A stretch of DNA of 40,191 nucleotides from a bacterium (GTDB lineage Bacteria > Actinomycetota > Acidimicrobiia > Spongiisociales > JAENVV01). The translations under genes were made by a program, and so were the position numbers. Each line of letters begins with the position of its first letter. Position 1 is the first letter of the stretch. Under the pieces are notes generated by a model that worked only from the letters and a program-made list of their open reading frames with translations, had not been told where the DNA came from and did no database searches. Location of the stretch: assembly GCA_024641305.1 (NCBI GenBank), contig JAHEDI010000030.1, positions 1 to 40,191 on the forward strand, given 5' to 3'. Below are positions 1 to 8,503 of the stretch, piece after piece.

Positions 1-1
1 C

Positions 2-91
2 GGATGGACCTACACCAAACTCCCCAACGGCCACCACCAATGGACCAGCCGCCTCGGCCACACCTACACAAACCAACCCCAACCACCCTAA
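2..91 (+). CDS. C-terminal tail of a DUF222/HNH endonuclease-type protein (partial)
   Basis: Only the last 29 codons lie in the window; the frame is open from the left edge to the TAA at 89-91. The tail begins GWTYTKLPNGHHQW and continues with a GHTYT motif. Actinobacterial DUF222 (13E12-repeat) proteins with an HNH nuclease domain commonly end with this pattern: GWTYT, a short turn, a W-T segment, then a G-x-TYT motif. This is recognition of a familiar C-terminal signature, because the HNH active site itself is outside the window. These proteins are often multicopy in actinobacterial genomes and some are linked to selfish elements. The gene converges on the formate dehydrogenase operon. The roughly 216 bp between them hold only a weak 5-bp hairpin just after the stop (about 98-112) and no gene I can support. 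Confidence 0.6.
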   Translation, partial: GWTYTKLPNGHHQWTSRLGHTYTNQPQPP

Positions 92-307
92 AACCCCCGG
101 GCGATCAGCCCGAAGACACTTGCCCGAATATCCGACCTTTCGAAACCCCTATCGACCTGGAAGTTCTGCGCTGCCGATGGACCGAGGCGATTTGCCAAGA
201 CTCAGATTCCGGATGGCAGATCCACCAAAACCTCTACGAGTTCCGGTGGCCAGGTGGCCGTCGCGTCTCCGCCGAGGCGTGTACCGCGATCGTCCGATCG
301 AGCAGCT

Positions 308-1261
308 TTACTTCTCGCGGACTCCACGGAGAACGACGTCTATGGGTGTGGTTGCCAGATCGTCATCCAGGTTTTGCACGTATTCGTACCCGAAGCGCCC
401 CTTGATGCAGAGGTGGCCGTCGGTGACCGAATGGTCCATGGGTGAGGTCACCTTGACGATGCGGTTGTCCTGGGTGTGCAGTTCCAGGTTGCAGCCCACT
501 CCGCAGTAGGAGCAGACAGTCCGGGTGACGTTCTGTTCATCCTCGTCCCAAACGCCGGCCTGACGTAGTTCGTACTCGGAGCGGAACATGAGGGCTCCGG
601 TGGGGCAGACGCCGATGCAGTTCCCGCAGAAGACACAGGCCGAGTCGGTGAGGCCGACGTCGAATTCGGTGGAGATCCGGGCATCAAAGCCGCGACCGGC
701 GACGGCGATGGCGAACGTGTTCTGAGCGTCCTCGCCGCAGGCCTCGACGCACTTGTAACACAGGATGCATTTGGAGTAGTCCCGCATGTACAGCCCGTTG
801 TCGATCTTGGCCGGCTGGGCAACCGTCTCGGTTACCTCTCCGCTGGCGGCGGAGTGATGTCCGGCATGGCGTTGATCGCGGTCTCCGGTTGGGGGAGCGG
901 CCGGCCCATACCGCGAAGGATCGGCGCCGTAGGTTTCCATCCACCCTGACAGGGTTGAGTCTGCCGTCGACAGATCGACGGACGAGGCGAGGAATTCGAG
1001 GACCATCTTGCGAGAGTGCTTGACCCGGTCGGTCTCGGTTTGCACGACCATGCCTTCTTCGGCGGTCCGGGAACAGGCCGGCACCAAGGTGCGACTGCCT
1101 TCGACCTCGACCACGCATACCCGGCAGGCGTTGACCGGGGTGAGATTCTCTAAATAACAGAGCGTCGGTGTGTCAATCTTCTCCGAACGACAGGCATCAA
1201 GCAGGGTGGCTCCATCCGGAACGGAAACTGCCTGGCCGTTGATCGTGACAGTGACGCTCAT
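308..1261 (-). CDS. Formate dehydrogenase iron-sulfur subunit (detached N-terminal half of FdsA-type alpha subunit)
   Basis: This 317-aa electron-transfer subunit corresponds to the N-terminal part of NAD-linked formate dehydrogenase alpha subunits. Visible modules in order are a plant-type [2Fe-2S] domain with Cys35, 46, 49 and 63, two 4Fe-4S ferredoxin motifs (CILCYKCVEAC at 165-175; CVFCGNCIGVCP at 209-220), and the molybdopterin-oxidoreductase 4Fe-4S cap (CSYCGVGC at 250-257 with LCIKG at 284-288). The protein stops just after the cap, where a normal FdsA would run into its Mo-binding domain; that domain is encoded at 3034-4908. The His-Cys3 motif usually present after the [2Fe-2S] domain is absent; residues 92-118 contain no Cys or His. 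The start overlaps the NuoEF gene stop by ATGA, so translation is probably coupled. It is the last gene of the fhs-fdh operon. Expected location is the cytoplasm, between the Mo site and the flavin subunit. Confidence 0.88.
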   Translation of the reverse strand: MSVTVTINGQAVSVPDGATLLDACRSEKIDTPTLCYLENLTPVNACRVCVVEVEGSRTLVPACSRTAEEGMVVQTETDRVKHSRKMVLEFLASSVDLSTADSTLSGWMETYGADPSRYGPAAPPTGDRDQRHAGHHSAASGEVTETVAQPAKIDNGLYMRDYSKCILCYKCVEACGEDAQNTFAIAVAGRGFDARISTEFDVGLTDSACVFCGNCIGVCPTGALMFRSEYELRQAGVWDEDEQNVTRTVCSYCGVGCNLELHTQDNRIVKVTSPMDHSVTDGHLCIKGRFGYEYVQNLDDDLATTPIDVVLRGVREK

Positions 1262-3015
1262 ATGAGTCCTAGGTCGATAAGGGAACGTACTGCAGTCGCG
1301 GCTGTGTGACCGAGGCCACAGATCGACGCATCTTTCATGGCGACGTCGATGTCGTCGATGAGTTGGAGATCGAGGTCACCGTGACCGTTTAGTTTCCGAG
1401 CGAGGCTCTCTTCAATCCGCGCGGTACCGACTCGGCACGGAACGCACTGGCCACACGACTCATCTCGAAAGAACTGGGCGAGCCGGCGGGCAACGTCCGT
1501 CATGTCGGTCGAAGTGTCGAACACCATGATGACCCCCGAACCGAGAGACACTCCAGCGGCCCGTGAGCCTTCAAACGTTAGAGGTATGTCGAGTTGGTCG
1601 CCGGTAACGAACGAACCAGCTGCTCCGCCAAGCAAGATCGCCTGGATGTCCCCGGTAGCCCCTCCCGCCAGGTCGAGGAGGTCTCCGAGCGTTGCCCCGA
1701 ACGCCACCTCGTAGACGCCCGGCCTGGCAATGGCGCCCGATAGGCAAAAGAGCTTCGGTCCCGTCGAATCGGCCGTCCCCACCTGTGCCCAGGTCTCGCC
1801 ACCGTGCTCGACGATGTCGATGACATTCACGAGCGTCTCAACATTGTTGATGACCGTTGGCTTACCAAACAGGCCCGACACGGTGGGGAATGGGGGCTTG
1901 TTGCGAGGTTCACCACGCTTGCCTTCGATCGAATTCATGAGGGCGGTTTCTTCACCGCAGATGTAGGCGCCCTGTCCGCGCCGGACTTCTAGATCGAACG
2001 CGAAACCGTGACCGCCGACGTCTGAGCCGAGCAGGCCGGCCGCATAGGCTTCGCGGATCGCCGCCCGCAGGCGGGCCGTGGCGAGCGGATACTCACCGCG
2101 AATGTAGATGTAGCCCCGGGTGGCACCGGTGGCGAAACCGGCGATCGTCATTGCCTCGACGAGCGCGTAGGGGTTCGATTCCATGAGGTCGCGATCTTTG
2201 AACGTACCCGGCTCTGACTCGTCAGCGTTGCAGATGACGTACTTGCAGTCGGAAGCAATCCCCGCGACGGCCTCCCATTTGATCCCGGCCGGGAACGCCG
2301 CCCCACCGCGTCCCCGGAGATTGGAAGCCTTGATTTCGGCGATGGTGCGATCCGGGCCCTGCGAAGCGGCGATAGCCAAAGCAACGTACCCGCCGCCCTG
2401 TCGATAGGCCTCCAGCGACGTGCCGCCCGGTCGCCCGAGCAGCGTGGTCGAGGCCGTCGAGGCCGTCGTAGGTTCGATGAGTCCATCAACCACGGCCAAC
2501 ACCGAAGCCGGAGTGGCCGGAGCGATCACCAGGTCTTCCTGGCCGGCACGTTGGACGAACACAGCAGGCGCCCGATCACATTGTCCGAGACAAGGGCTAG
2601 TCATCCATGTGGCGGGACCATCTGCTGATCGAGGCTCGCCAAAAACGGTCCGAAGAGCCCCGATAATCTCGACCGCACCTCGATCACGACAGCAAATGTC
2701 GTCGCACACGTGCACCACGATGGGCGCCAGGGGAGTGGTTGATATCAGTGCATAGAAGCTCGCCACCCCGTACGCCTCGGCGGGCGGCACGATCAGGGTG
2801 GAACAGATGTAGTCGAGGGCTCCTGGGCTTACCCAGCCGATCTCGGACTGAACGGCATCGAGGGCCGGGAGCAGCAGATGGCGAAGCTGTTGGGAGCGGT
2901 GCAGCCCGGAAAAGGCCAGTCTTCCATCAAGCGGGTTGCCATCCCACCCGGCCGGGAGCGAATCAAGGAGACCATCCACCGCGCCTCGCTCTGCTTCGGT
3001 CGCGGCCTTGTTCAT
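1258..3015 (-). CDS. NAD-linked formate dehydrogenase flavin subunit, NuoE-NuoF fusion
   Basis: This 585-aa protein fuses a NuoE-like thioredoxin-fold [2Fe-2S] domain to a NuoF-like NAD(H)/FMN domain. The NuoE part shows the C-x4-C and C-x3-C ligands (Cys104, Cys109, Cys142, Cys146). The NuoF part shows the glycine-rich LRGRGGAAFPAG nucleotide site, the CNADESEPGTFKDR segment, the AYICGEETAL segment, and near the C-terminus the 4Fe-4S motif SCGQCVPCR with a distant ICGLG cysteine. It should pass electrons between NAD(H) and the iron-sulfur subunit. It starts 18 bp after the catalytic subunit and ends overlapping the iron-sulfur subunit by 4 bp, so the three are one transcription unit. FdsG-FdsB and HndA-HndC are usually separate chains; fused EF forms are known in hydrogenases and formate dehydrogenases. 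A hydrogenase role is unlikely because the neighbouring catalytic subunit is a molybdenum enzyme. Confidence 0.9.
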   Translation of the reverse strand: MNKAATEAERGAVDGLLDSLPAGWDGNPLDGRLAFSGLHRSQQLRHLLLPALDAVQSEIGWVSPGALDYICSTLIVPPAEAYGVASFYALISTTPLAPIVVHVCDDICCRDRGAVEIIGALRTVFGEPRSADGPATWMTSPCLGQCDRAPAVFVQRAGQEDLVIAPATPASVLAVVDGLIEPTTASTASTTLLGRPGGTSLEAYRQGGGYVALAIAASQGPDRTIAEIKASNLRGRGGAAFPAGIKWEAVAGIASDCKYVICNADESEPGTFKDRDLMESNPYALVEAMTIAGFATGATRGYIYIRGEYPLATARLRAAIREAYAAGLLGSDVGGHGFAFDLEVRRGQGAYICGEETALMNSIEGKRGEPRNKPPFPTVSGLFGKPTVINNVETLVNVIDIVEHGGETWAQVGTADSTGPKLFCLSGAIARPGVYEVAFGATLGDLLDLAGGATGDIQAILLGGAAGSFVTGDQLDIPLTFEGSRAAGVSLGSGVIMVFDTSTDMTDVARRLAQFFRDESCGQCVPCRVGTARIEESLARKLNGHGDLDLQLIDDIDVAMKDASICGLGHTAATAVRSLIDLGLI

Positions 3016-3033
3016 CAGTTTGATATCGATGAT

Positions 3034-4908
3034 CTACACCTTTTCGATTCGGATGGCGGTCGCCTTGAATTCTGCGGTTCCAGACTTGGGGTCCCAGGCG
3101 TCGAGCGTGAGCTGGTTGACGTCTGCCTCGTCCGGATGGTGGAACGTCATGAAGGTGAGGCCGGGCCGAAGTGAGTCGGTAAAGATGACCGGCACTTCGA
3201 TGGCGCCTCGACGGGAGCTGATCTTGACTGTGTCGCCCTCCCGAATGTCCCAGTTGGTTCCGTCTTCCTCGCAGATCTCCAGGACGGCGCCTTTGCGAAT
3301 GGGGGAGCGGTAGCCACCTGACTGGACGCCGGTGTTGTACGAGTCCAGGGCTCGCCCGGTCGTAAGGCGAATCGGAAAGTCCTCTGAGAGCGGATCGACT
3401 GGCGGCACCCATTGCACGGGGATAAATGGTGCTGGTCCGCGCGGAGGAAGAACTTCGTCCCACAGCCAGGAATGAAGAAAGAGCGTGCCGGGATGATCGA
3501 GCGATGGGCAGGGCCACTGCAAGCCACCTTCGCTTTCAAGACGCTCATAGGACATCCCGGCGTGCATGGGAGATAGCAGGCGCAGCTCGTCCCAGACTTG
3601 CTCGGCGGTGGGATAACCCCAGCCGTGACCCATCTTCTCAGCCAGTGCGCTCAGGATGTCGAGGTCGTCGCGGGCTTGGCCAGGAGGTTCGATGGCCTTG
3701 CGGATCCGCTGGACCCGTCGCTCAGATGACGTGGAGGTTCCGTCACTCTCAGCCCATCCGGCGGCCGCAGGGAACACGACGTCGGCCAGTTCGGCGGTGG
3801 CGGTGAGGAAGATGTCCTGAACCACGATGAAAGCGAGGTCGCCAAGGAGCTTGCGGACGTGAGCCGTGTCGGCTTCCGATTGGGCGGGGTTCTCCCCAAT
3901 CACATAGAGAGCGGTCAGTTCGCCGGCTTCCATCGCTTCGAACATGAGTGAGATGTGTTTGCCCGGTTCGGCCGGGACCTCGACCCCCCATATCGCTTCG
4001 AACTTACCGCGGGCTTGGACGTCTTCGATGTCCTGGAAGCCGGGCAGTTTATTGGGCAAGGCTCCCATATCCCCGCCGCCCTGGACATTGTTTTGTCCCC
4101 GGATCGGCACCAGGCCGGAGCCGTAGCGTCCTACGTGGCCCGTCAGCAGAGCCAGGCTGATGAGGGCGATCACGTTGTCGGTGCCGTTCTGGTGTTCGGT
4201 GATGCCGAGCGTCCAGCAGATCTGAGCGGTTTCCGCGGTCGCGTAATCGTGGGCGAGTTGTTTGATGATCTCGGCCGGTACTCCGGTGACCTGCTCGCCC
4301 CGCTCCAGGGTCCATTCCTCAACACCGGCTTTGTAAGCCTCGAAGTCCATGGTCGAGTGGGCCACGAACGCTTCGTTGACAAGCCCGGCGGCGATGATCT
4401 CGCGGCCGATGGTGTTGGCGAGTGCGATGTCTGATCCGACGTCGATGCCCAACCATACGTCGGCGAATTTGGCCGACGATGTGAGACGCGGATCGACCGC
4501 ATACATCTTGGCGCCGTTACGGACGCCCTTGAGTAGGTGATGGAAGAAGATCGGATGGGCGTTCCGCGCGTTTGAACCCCACAGAACAATGAGATCGGTG
4601 GTTTCGATTTCTTCGTACGACGAAGTTCCTCCGCCCGCTCCGAGAACAGCCGCCAGACCGGCGACCGAAGGAGCGTGTCAGGTTCGGTTACACGAGTCGA
4701 CGTTGTTGGAACCCATGACGACCCTGGCGAACTTCTGGGCCATGAAGTTCATTTCGTTAGTCGCTTTAGAACACGAGAACATCCCGTAGGACGTCCCGGT
4801 GTGTTCTGCCAACCCGACCGCGGCCGCATCGAGGGCTTCGTCCCAGGTAGCCGGCTCCAAAACACCGTTGCGCCGGACCAGGGGAGTGGTCAAACGTGTC
4901 TTTTTCAT
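3034..4908 (-). CDS. fdhA: Formate dehydrogenase catalytic subunit, selenocysteine-containing (Mo/W-bis-PGD)
   Basis: Read through one in-frame TGA, this is a 624-aa molybdopterin oxidoreductase that interconverts formate and CO2. Upstream of the TGA are the typical MGSNNVDSCNRT residues; directly after come HAPSVAGLAAVLG and later GSNARNAHPIFFHHLLKG, as in formate dehydrogenases, where the residue between T and H is Sec or Cys. Sec is therefore residue 77. The C-terminus has a molybdopterin-dinucleotide-binding domain (from about residue 510, RLTTGRALDSYNTG onward). The N-terminal 4Fe-4S cap is missing and is encoded in the gene at 308-1261. The start at 4908 is chosen because AGGAGGTG sits 2 bases before the ATG and because homologous sequence (RLTTPL) begins there. 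Without readthrough only 76 residues would be made. Selenocysteine synthesis genes must lie elsewhere; none are in the window. It is the third gene of the fhs operon. Confidence 0.93.
4636..4675 (-). promoter_or_regulatory. Bacterial SECIS hairpin for SelB-dependent UGA readthrough
   Basis: On the transcribed strand, starting 2 bases after the UGA, CGCUCC (4675-4670) pairs perfectly with GGAGCG (4641-4636). An inner stem GUCGCC (4665-4660) pairs with GGCGGC (4654-4649) and closes an apical GGUCU loop (4659-4655). The loop lies 18 bases after the UGA. The same loop sequence and spacing occur in E. coli fdhF, where SelB binds. The asymmetric internal loop is UUCG against UGUUCUC. The element lies wholly inside the coding sequence. 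Pairing was worked out by hand. Confidence 0.88.
4678..4680 (-). other. fdhA: Recoded UGA selenocysteine codon of fdhA (Sec77)
   Basis: The codon reads TGA on the minus strand between ACC (Thr76) and CAC (His78). The reading frame continues open for 547 further sense codons with unbroken formate dehydrogenase homology. In the family this exact position is the Sec/Cys ligand of the molybdenum. A correctly placed SECIS hairpin follows, so this is recoding and not a nonsense mutation. Confidence 0.93.
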
Positions 4909-4910
4909 CT

Positions 4911-4918
4911 CACCTCCT
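4911..4918 (-). promoter_or_regulatory. Strong Shine-Dalgarno of fdhA
   Basis: The minus strand reads AGGAGGTG, then AG, then the ATG at 4908. This is close to full complementarity to the 16S rRNA tail. It fixes the start of fdhA 23 codons inside the longest open frame. Confidence 0.75.
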
Positions 4919-4942
4919 CTCTGTCGAAAAACGATAGCCCTC

Positions 4943-5302
4943 TTAGACCATGCCTGTAGAGGGTTGTCTCGAAACACAGAATTCGTTTCCGTCCGGATCG
5001 GCCAGGACCGTCAAAGCGTATGACGGTTTGTCGACTGCTGATACCACCGAACCGCCGAGAGCGATGACCCGCTCGATGAGTTCAGTCGGGTCCCCGCTGG
5101 TGAGGTCGAAATGGGCCCGATTCTTGACGACCTTCGGATCGGGAACGATCTGAAGCACGAGATGGATATCGTCGACGTCGAAAAAGACAAACTCGTCGAA
5201 TTTGAACGCCACATCCACCTCGAACACCCCTGACCAAAACGCCGCCGCGCGTTCTCCGTCGGAGACGTCGAGGATGATGCCGCTGATACGGGGCGCCGCC
5301 AT
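4943..5302 (-). CDS. VOC-superfamily (glyoxalase/bleomycin-resistance fold) protein
   Basis: This 119-aa protein has the single-module VOC pattern: an N-terminal GIILDVSDGERAAAFWSGVF segment with the typical AAxFW helix, a middle HLVLQIVPDP strand, an AHFDL strand, and a C-terminal VLADPDGNEFCV segment matching the family's DPxGNxF motif. Residues that could be metal ligands (His in HLVLQ, His in AHFDL, Glu in GNEF) are present. The substrate cannot be predicted; VOC proteins include glyoxalases, isomerases, dioxygenases and binding proteins. It starts 3 bp after the fhs stop and ends 34 bp before fdhA, so it is almost certainly co-transcribed with the formate genes. A role in their one-carbon chemistry is possible but is only an inference from position. 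Confidence 0.8.
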   Translation of the reverse strand: MAAPRISGIILDVSDGERAAAFWSGVFEVDVAFKFDEFVFFDVDDIHLVLQIVPDPKVVKNRAHFDLTSGDPTELIERVIALGGSVVSAVDKPSYALTVLADPDGNEFCVSRQPSTGMV

Positions 5303-5305
5303 GGG

Positions 5306-7063
5306 TTAGAACAGGCCGACGATGTTGCCATTTTCGTCGATGTCGACGTTCATGAACGCCGGCGTCGCACCGAGGCCCGGCATGGTTCGCATCTCGCCAA
5401 GCAGCGGATAGATGAACCCGGCGCCAACGGACGCCCGCACCTCACGGACCGGCACGGTGAAGCCCTTCGGAGAGCCCTTGAGGTTGGGGTCGTGGCTGAT
5501 CGAAAGGTGCGTTTTGGCCATACAAATCGGCAAATACCCGTACCCGGCCTGCTCAAATTCAGAGATCTGTTTTTCGGCAAGCGGCGAATACTCCACTCCG
5601 GCGGCGCCGTAGATCTCCGTAGCGATGATCTCGATCTTTTCCTTGATCGATCGGTCGAGCGGGTAGAGGAATTTGAAGTCTGATGGGGAGTCGGCCGCCG
5701 CAACGACCGCCTTCGCCAACTCGACGGCCCCGTCGCCGCCATCTGGGTGATGAGAGCTGGTCACGGCGGCGAAGGCACCGTACTCCATGGCGGTTTCCTT
5801 GATGAGCTGAATCTCATGTTTAGTGTCGGTTGGGAAGACGTTGACCGCCACAACCACCGGGACACCGAACTTCCTCACGTTCTCGATGTGGGTAATGAGG
5901 TTGGCGAGGCCGGCGCGTAGCAGTGGCAGGTTCTCTTCGGTGTACGCCTTGTCCAGTGGCCGACCCGCCACGACCTTCGGACCGCCGCCGTGTGTTTTCA
6001 GTGCTCGGACGGTGGCCACCAGAACGGCGGCGTCAGGCTTCAGGCCGGATACTCGACACTTGATGTCAAAGAACTTCTCAGCACCCATGTCGGCTCCGAA
6101 ACCCGACTCGGTCACAACGTAATCACCCAGGTGGAGGGCGACCCGGTCGGCCAGGATCGAGCTGTTGCCGTGGGCGATGTTGGCGAATGGCCCGGCGTGG
6201 ACAAACGCGGCCTGGCCCTCAAGCGTCTGCATGATGGTGGGGTGCAAGGTCTCTTTCATGAGGACCGTCACAGCCCCGGCCACACCCAGATCTTCGAGTG
6301 TGATCGGATTACCCGCCTTGCTGCGACCCACGACCACCCTTCCGCAACGCTCCCGGAGGTTACGAAGCGCTTCGGCGTAATTGGAACCATCGACGAGGGC
6401 CAGAATCGCCATCAGTTCGGAGGCCACGGTGATGTCGTAGCCGGTCTCGCGGGGCCTACCCTCGAGTTCGCCGCCCAACCCGACGATGATGTTGCGTAGC
6501 GCCCGGTCGTTCATGTCGACTACTCGCCGCCACGAGATCTGGTTCGGGTCCATGCCCAGTCGTTTGAGGCCGAGGTTGCTGAGCTGGTCGTCGGTCATCC
6601 GGCCTTCGTGGAACCAGCGGGCGTCGATGGCGGCCGCCACCAGATTGTGAGCCGCGGTAATCGCGTGGATGTCTCCCGTGAGATGGAGGTTGAATTCTTC
6701 CATCGGGATGACCTGGGAGTAGCCGCCGCCGGCCGCCCCGCCCTTGATCCCGAAGGTTGGTCCCATTGACGGTTGGCGGATGGCTGCGATGGCAGTTTTG
6801 CCGATCTTGCCGAGTCCCTGGGTGAGTCCGATCGTGGTGGTGGTTTTGCCTTCACCGAGCGGGGTGGGCGTGATGGCGGTTACGTCGATGTACTTGCCTC
6901 GTGGTTGTCCACCGATTCGTTTGAGGATGTCGAGATGAATCTTTGCTTTCGTCGCCCCTTGGGGAATCAACTCATCGGGATGGATGCCGATGGACTCGGC
7001 GATGGCAATGATCGGCTGTGGAGTCGCTGCTTGGGCGATGTCCAGGTCTGATGGAAAAGGCAT
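5306..7063 (-). CDS. fhs: Formate-tetrahydrofolate ligase
   Basis: This 585-aa enzyme makes 10-formyl-THF from formate, THF and ATP in the cytoplasm. It carries the P-loop-like ATP site TPTPLGEGKTTTTIG (residues 66-79), the family signature FANIAHGNSS, and the typical C-terminal ending GNIVGLF. The length is near the usual 555-560 aa with a slightly longer start. I chose the ATG at 7063 because AGGAG lies 3 bases upstream and homology starts there; the longer open frame upstream runs into the divergent promoter region. It is the first gene of a minus-strand operon that continues into the VOC protein and the selenocysteine formate dehydrogenase. This pairs formate production or oxidation with folate activation, as in the methyl branch of the Wood-Ljungdahl pathway or the reductive glycine pathway. 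A purely assimilatory or serine-oxidation role is equally possible from this sequence. Confidence 0.95.
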   Translation of the reverse strand: MPFPSDLDIAQAATPQPIIAIAESIGIHPDELIPQGATKAKIHLDILKRIGGQPRGKYIDVTAITPTPLGEGKTTTTIGLTQGLGKIGKTAIAAIRQPSMGPTFGIKGGAAGGGYSQVIPMEEFNLHLTGDIHAITAAHNLVAAAIDARWFHEGRMTDDQLSNLGLKRLGMDPNQISWRRVVDMNDRALRNIIVGLGGELEGRPRETGYDITVASELMAILALVDGSNYAEALRNLRERCGRVVVGRSKAGNPITLEDLGVAGAVTVLMKETLHPTIMQTLEGQAAFVHAGPFANIAHGNSSILADRVALHLGDYVVTESGFGADMGAEKFFDIKCRVSGLKPDAAVLVATVRALKTHGGGPKVVAGRPLDKAYTEENLPLLRAGLANLITHIENVRKFGVPVVVAVNVFPTDTKHEIQLIKETAMEYGAFAAVTSSHHPDGGDGAVELAKAVVAAADSPSDFKFLYPLDRSIKEKIEIIATEIYGAAGVEYSPLAEKQISEFEQAGYGYLPICMAKTHLSISHDPNLKGSPKGFTVPVREVRASVGAGFIYPLLGEMRTMPGLGATPAFMNVDIDENGNIVGLF

Positions 7064-7243
7064 GGCTCCTGTCCTTGGAAGACGACGCGGGCGTGAAGTT
7101 AATCCACGATAGACGATGTGGTCATTCGCGTTTGTTGGCAACTCCAGTTCCGTCATGGTCGGCCGGGCACCGGAGGGGACCGTGTACTGTTCTAGCGATC
7201 CTCGGACCACGAGGAAGCCCCCTACGAACCAGCGGTATTCACC

Positions 7244-8503
7244 GTGACCAGTCACACCACATCTGCACCGAAACCCTCCCTGGCGAGCGCCACCTGGCCG
7301 CTGTTTCTCGGTGTTCTCTTCATGATGATCGGCAATGGCCTCCAGATCTCGTTGATCGGCGTCCGGTCAACATTGGAGGCCTTCCCAACCACGGTCACTG
7401 GCATCATCATTGCGGCGTATTACGTCGGCTTCCTCCTTGGTTCCTTTCAGGTCCCACGAGTTCTCAAGTCGGTGGGACACATCAGGGTGTTCGCAGCGAT
7501 GGCGTCGCTGGCGTCGGCGGCTGTACTGATCAATGGCTTGTTCGTGAATCCTCCCGTGTGGATCGTCATGCGAGGAGTGACCGGGCTTGCCATGGCCGGG
7601 CTCTACATCACGTCGGAAAGCTGGCTCAATGCCCGGGCGACCAACGCGACGAGGGGGCGACTGCTGGCCACCTACATGATCATGTCAATGGGAGGTATTT
7701 CGATCGGCCAGGCCCTGCTGGGGCTCGGCGATCCTCTTAAGGTAGATCTGTTCGTCATGGCTTCGATAGCGGTTTCGCTCGCACTTGTTCCGTTGACTCT
7801 TACCAATGTGGAGGCCCCGGACCTGGGCATCTCGCGGTCCATCAGATTCGCCACACTCTGGAAGTTGGCCCCACTCGGAATAGTCACCGGCTTCCTCACG
7901 GGAGTTGCGAATGGGGCCTTCGCAGGGATGATCACGGTGTATGCGACGCTTGAGGGGTTCGCGATTGCCAAGATCGGTCTGTTCGCAGCTGCCGGCGTTA
8001 TCGGTGGGATAGTCTTCCAACTCCCGATCGGCCATCTGTCCGATGCTGTCCCGCGTCGCAGGGTCATTTTCGGCTGCGCCCTCGCCGGTGTCGTCCTTAT
8101 GTCGGTGGCGGCGACTCTCGCACCCGGTAGCGGACTCATGTATCTATGCGTGTTTCTGTTCGGTGGGATCCTCTATCCGATGTATTCCCTGTCGATCTCG
8201 CACATCAATGATGTGCTCGATCGCGAGCAGATGCTCGGCGCGGCGGCCGCATTCATGTTCATTTTTGGCCTCGGCGCCATTATCGGGCCGATTGTCACGG
8301 CGGTCGTTATGGATCGGTTTGGTCCTAGCGGGTTCTTCTTGACGAACGCGTTCTACTACCTGCCGGTGGCCGTCTATGCGTTGTGGCGGATCTTTACGAG
8401 GGCCGTCCCCAACCGCACGGCCCCTGGCTCCGGGTATGGCCGGGTGATTGTTGGCAGCTGGACGCCCTTCCTTCGCAAGCGCCCGACCGGACCCGACAGT
8501 TAA
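7244..8503 (+). CDS. MFS transporter (YcaD-like)
   Basis: This 419-aa integral membrane protein has about 12 hydrophobic segments and begins at a GTG. The first helices (LGVLFMMIGNGLQISLIGV, then AYYVGFLLGS) and the conserved arginine-rich loop between helices 6 and 7 region fit the major facilitator superfamily, nearest in my memory to YcaD-like members. Motif LPIGHLSDAVPRRRV matches the MFS motif-A loop (G-x-LSD-x-x-x-RR). It is divergent from fhs with about 180 bp between start codons, which must hold both promoters. It converges on the IclR gene with a 4-bp overlap of the 3' ends. The substrate is unknown. Confidence 0.85.
   Translation: MTSHTTSAPKPSLASATWPLFLGVLFMMIGNGLQISLIGVRSTLEAFPTTVTGIIIAAYYVGFLLGSFQVPRVLKSVGHIRVFAAMASLASAAVLINGLFVNPPVWIVMRGVTGLAMAGLYITSESWLNARATNATRGRLLATYMIMSMGGISIGQALLGLGDPLKVDLFVMASIAVSLALVPLTLTNVEAPDLGISRSIRFATLWKLAPLGIVTGFLTGVANGAFAGMITVYATLEGFAIAKIGLFAAAGVIGGIVFQLPIGHLSDAVPRRRVIFGCALAGVVLMSVAATLAPGSGLMYLCVFLFGGILYPMYSLSISHINDVLDREQMLGAAAAFMFIFGLGAIIGPIVTAVVMDRFGPSGFFLTNAFYYLPVAVYALWRIFTRAVPNRTAPGSGYGRVIVGSWTPFLRKRPTGPDS

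Noticed and set aside
4-509. Plus-strand frames at the left edge (133 and 129 codons)
   Set aside because: Pro/Arg-rich composition; one overlaps the HNH-type tail in another frame and both run into the 3' end of the iron-sulfur subunit gene.
4678-4977. Reading the fdhA 5' part as a separate 76-99 aa gene or a pseudogene
   Set aside because: Homology continues in the same frame straight through the TGA, and the SECIS hairpin explains readthrough.
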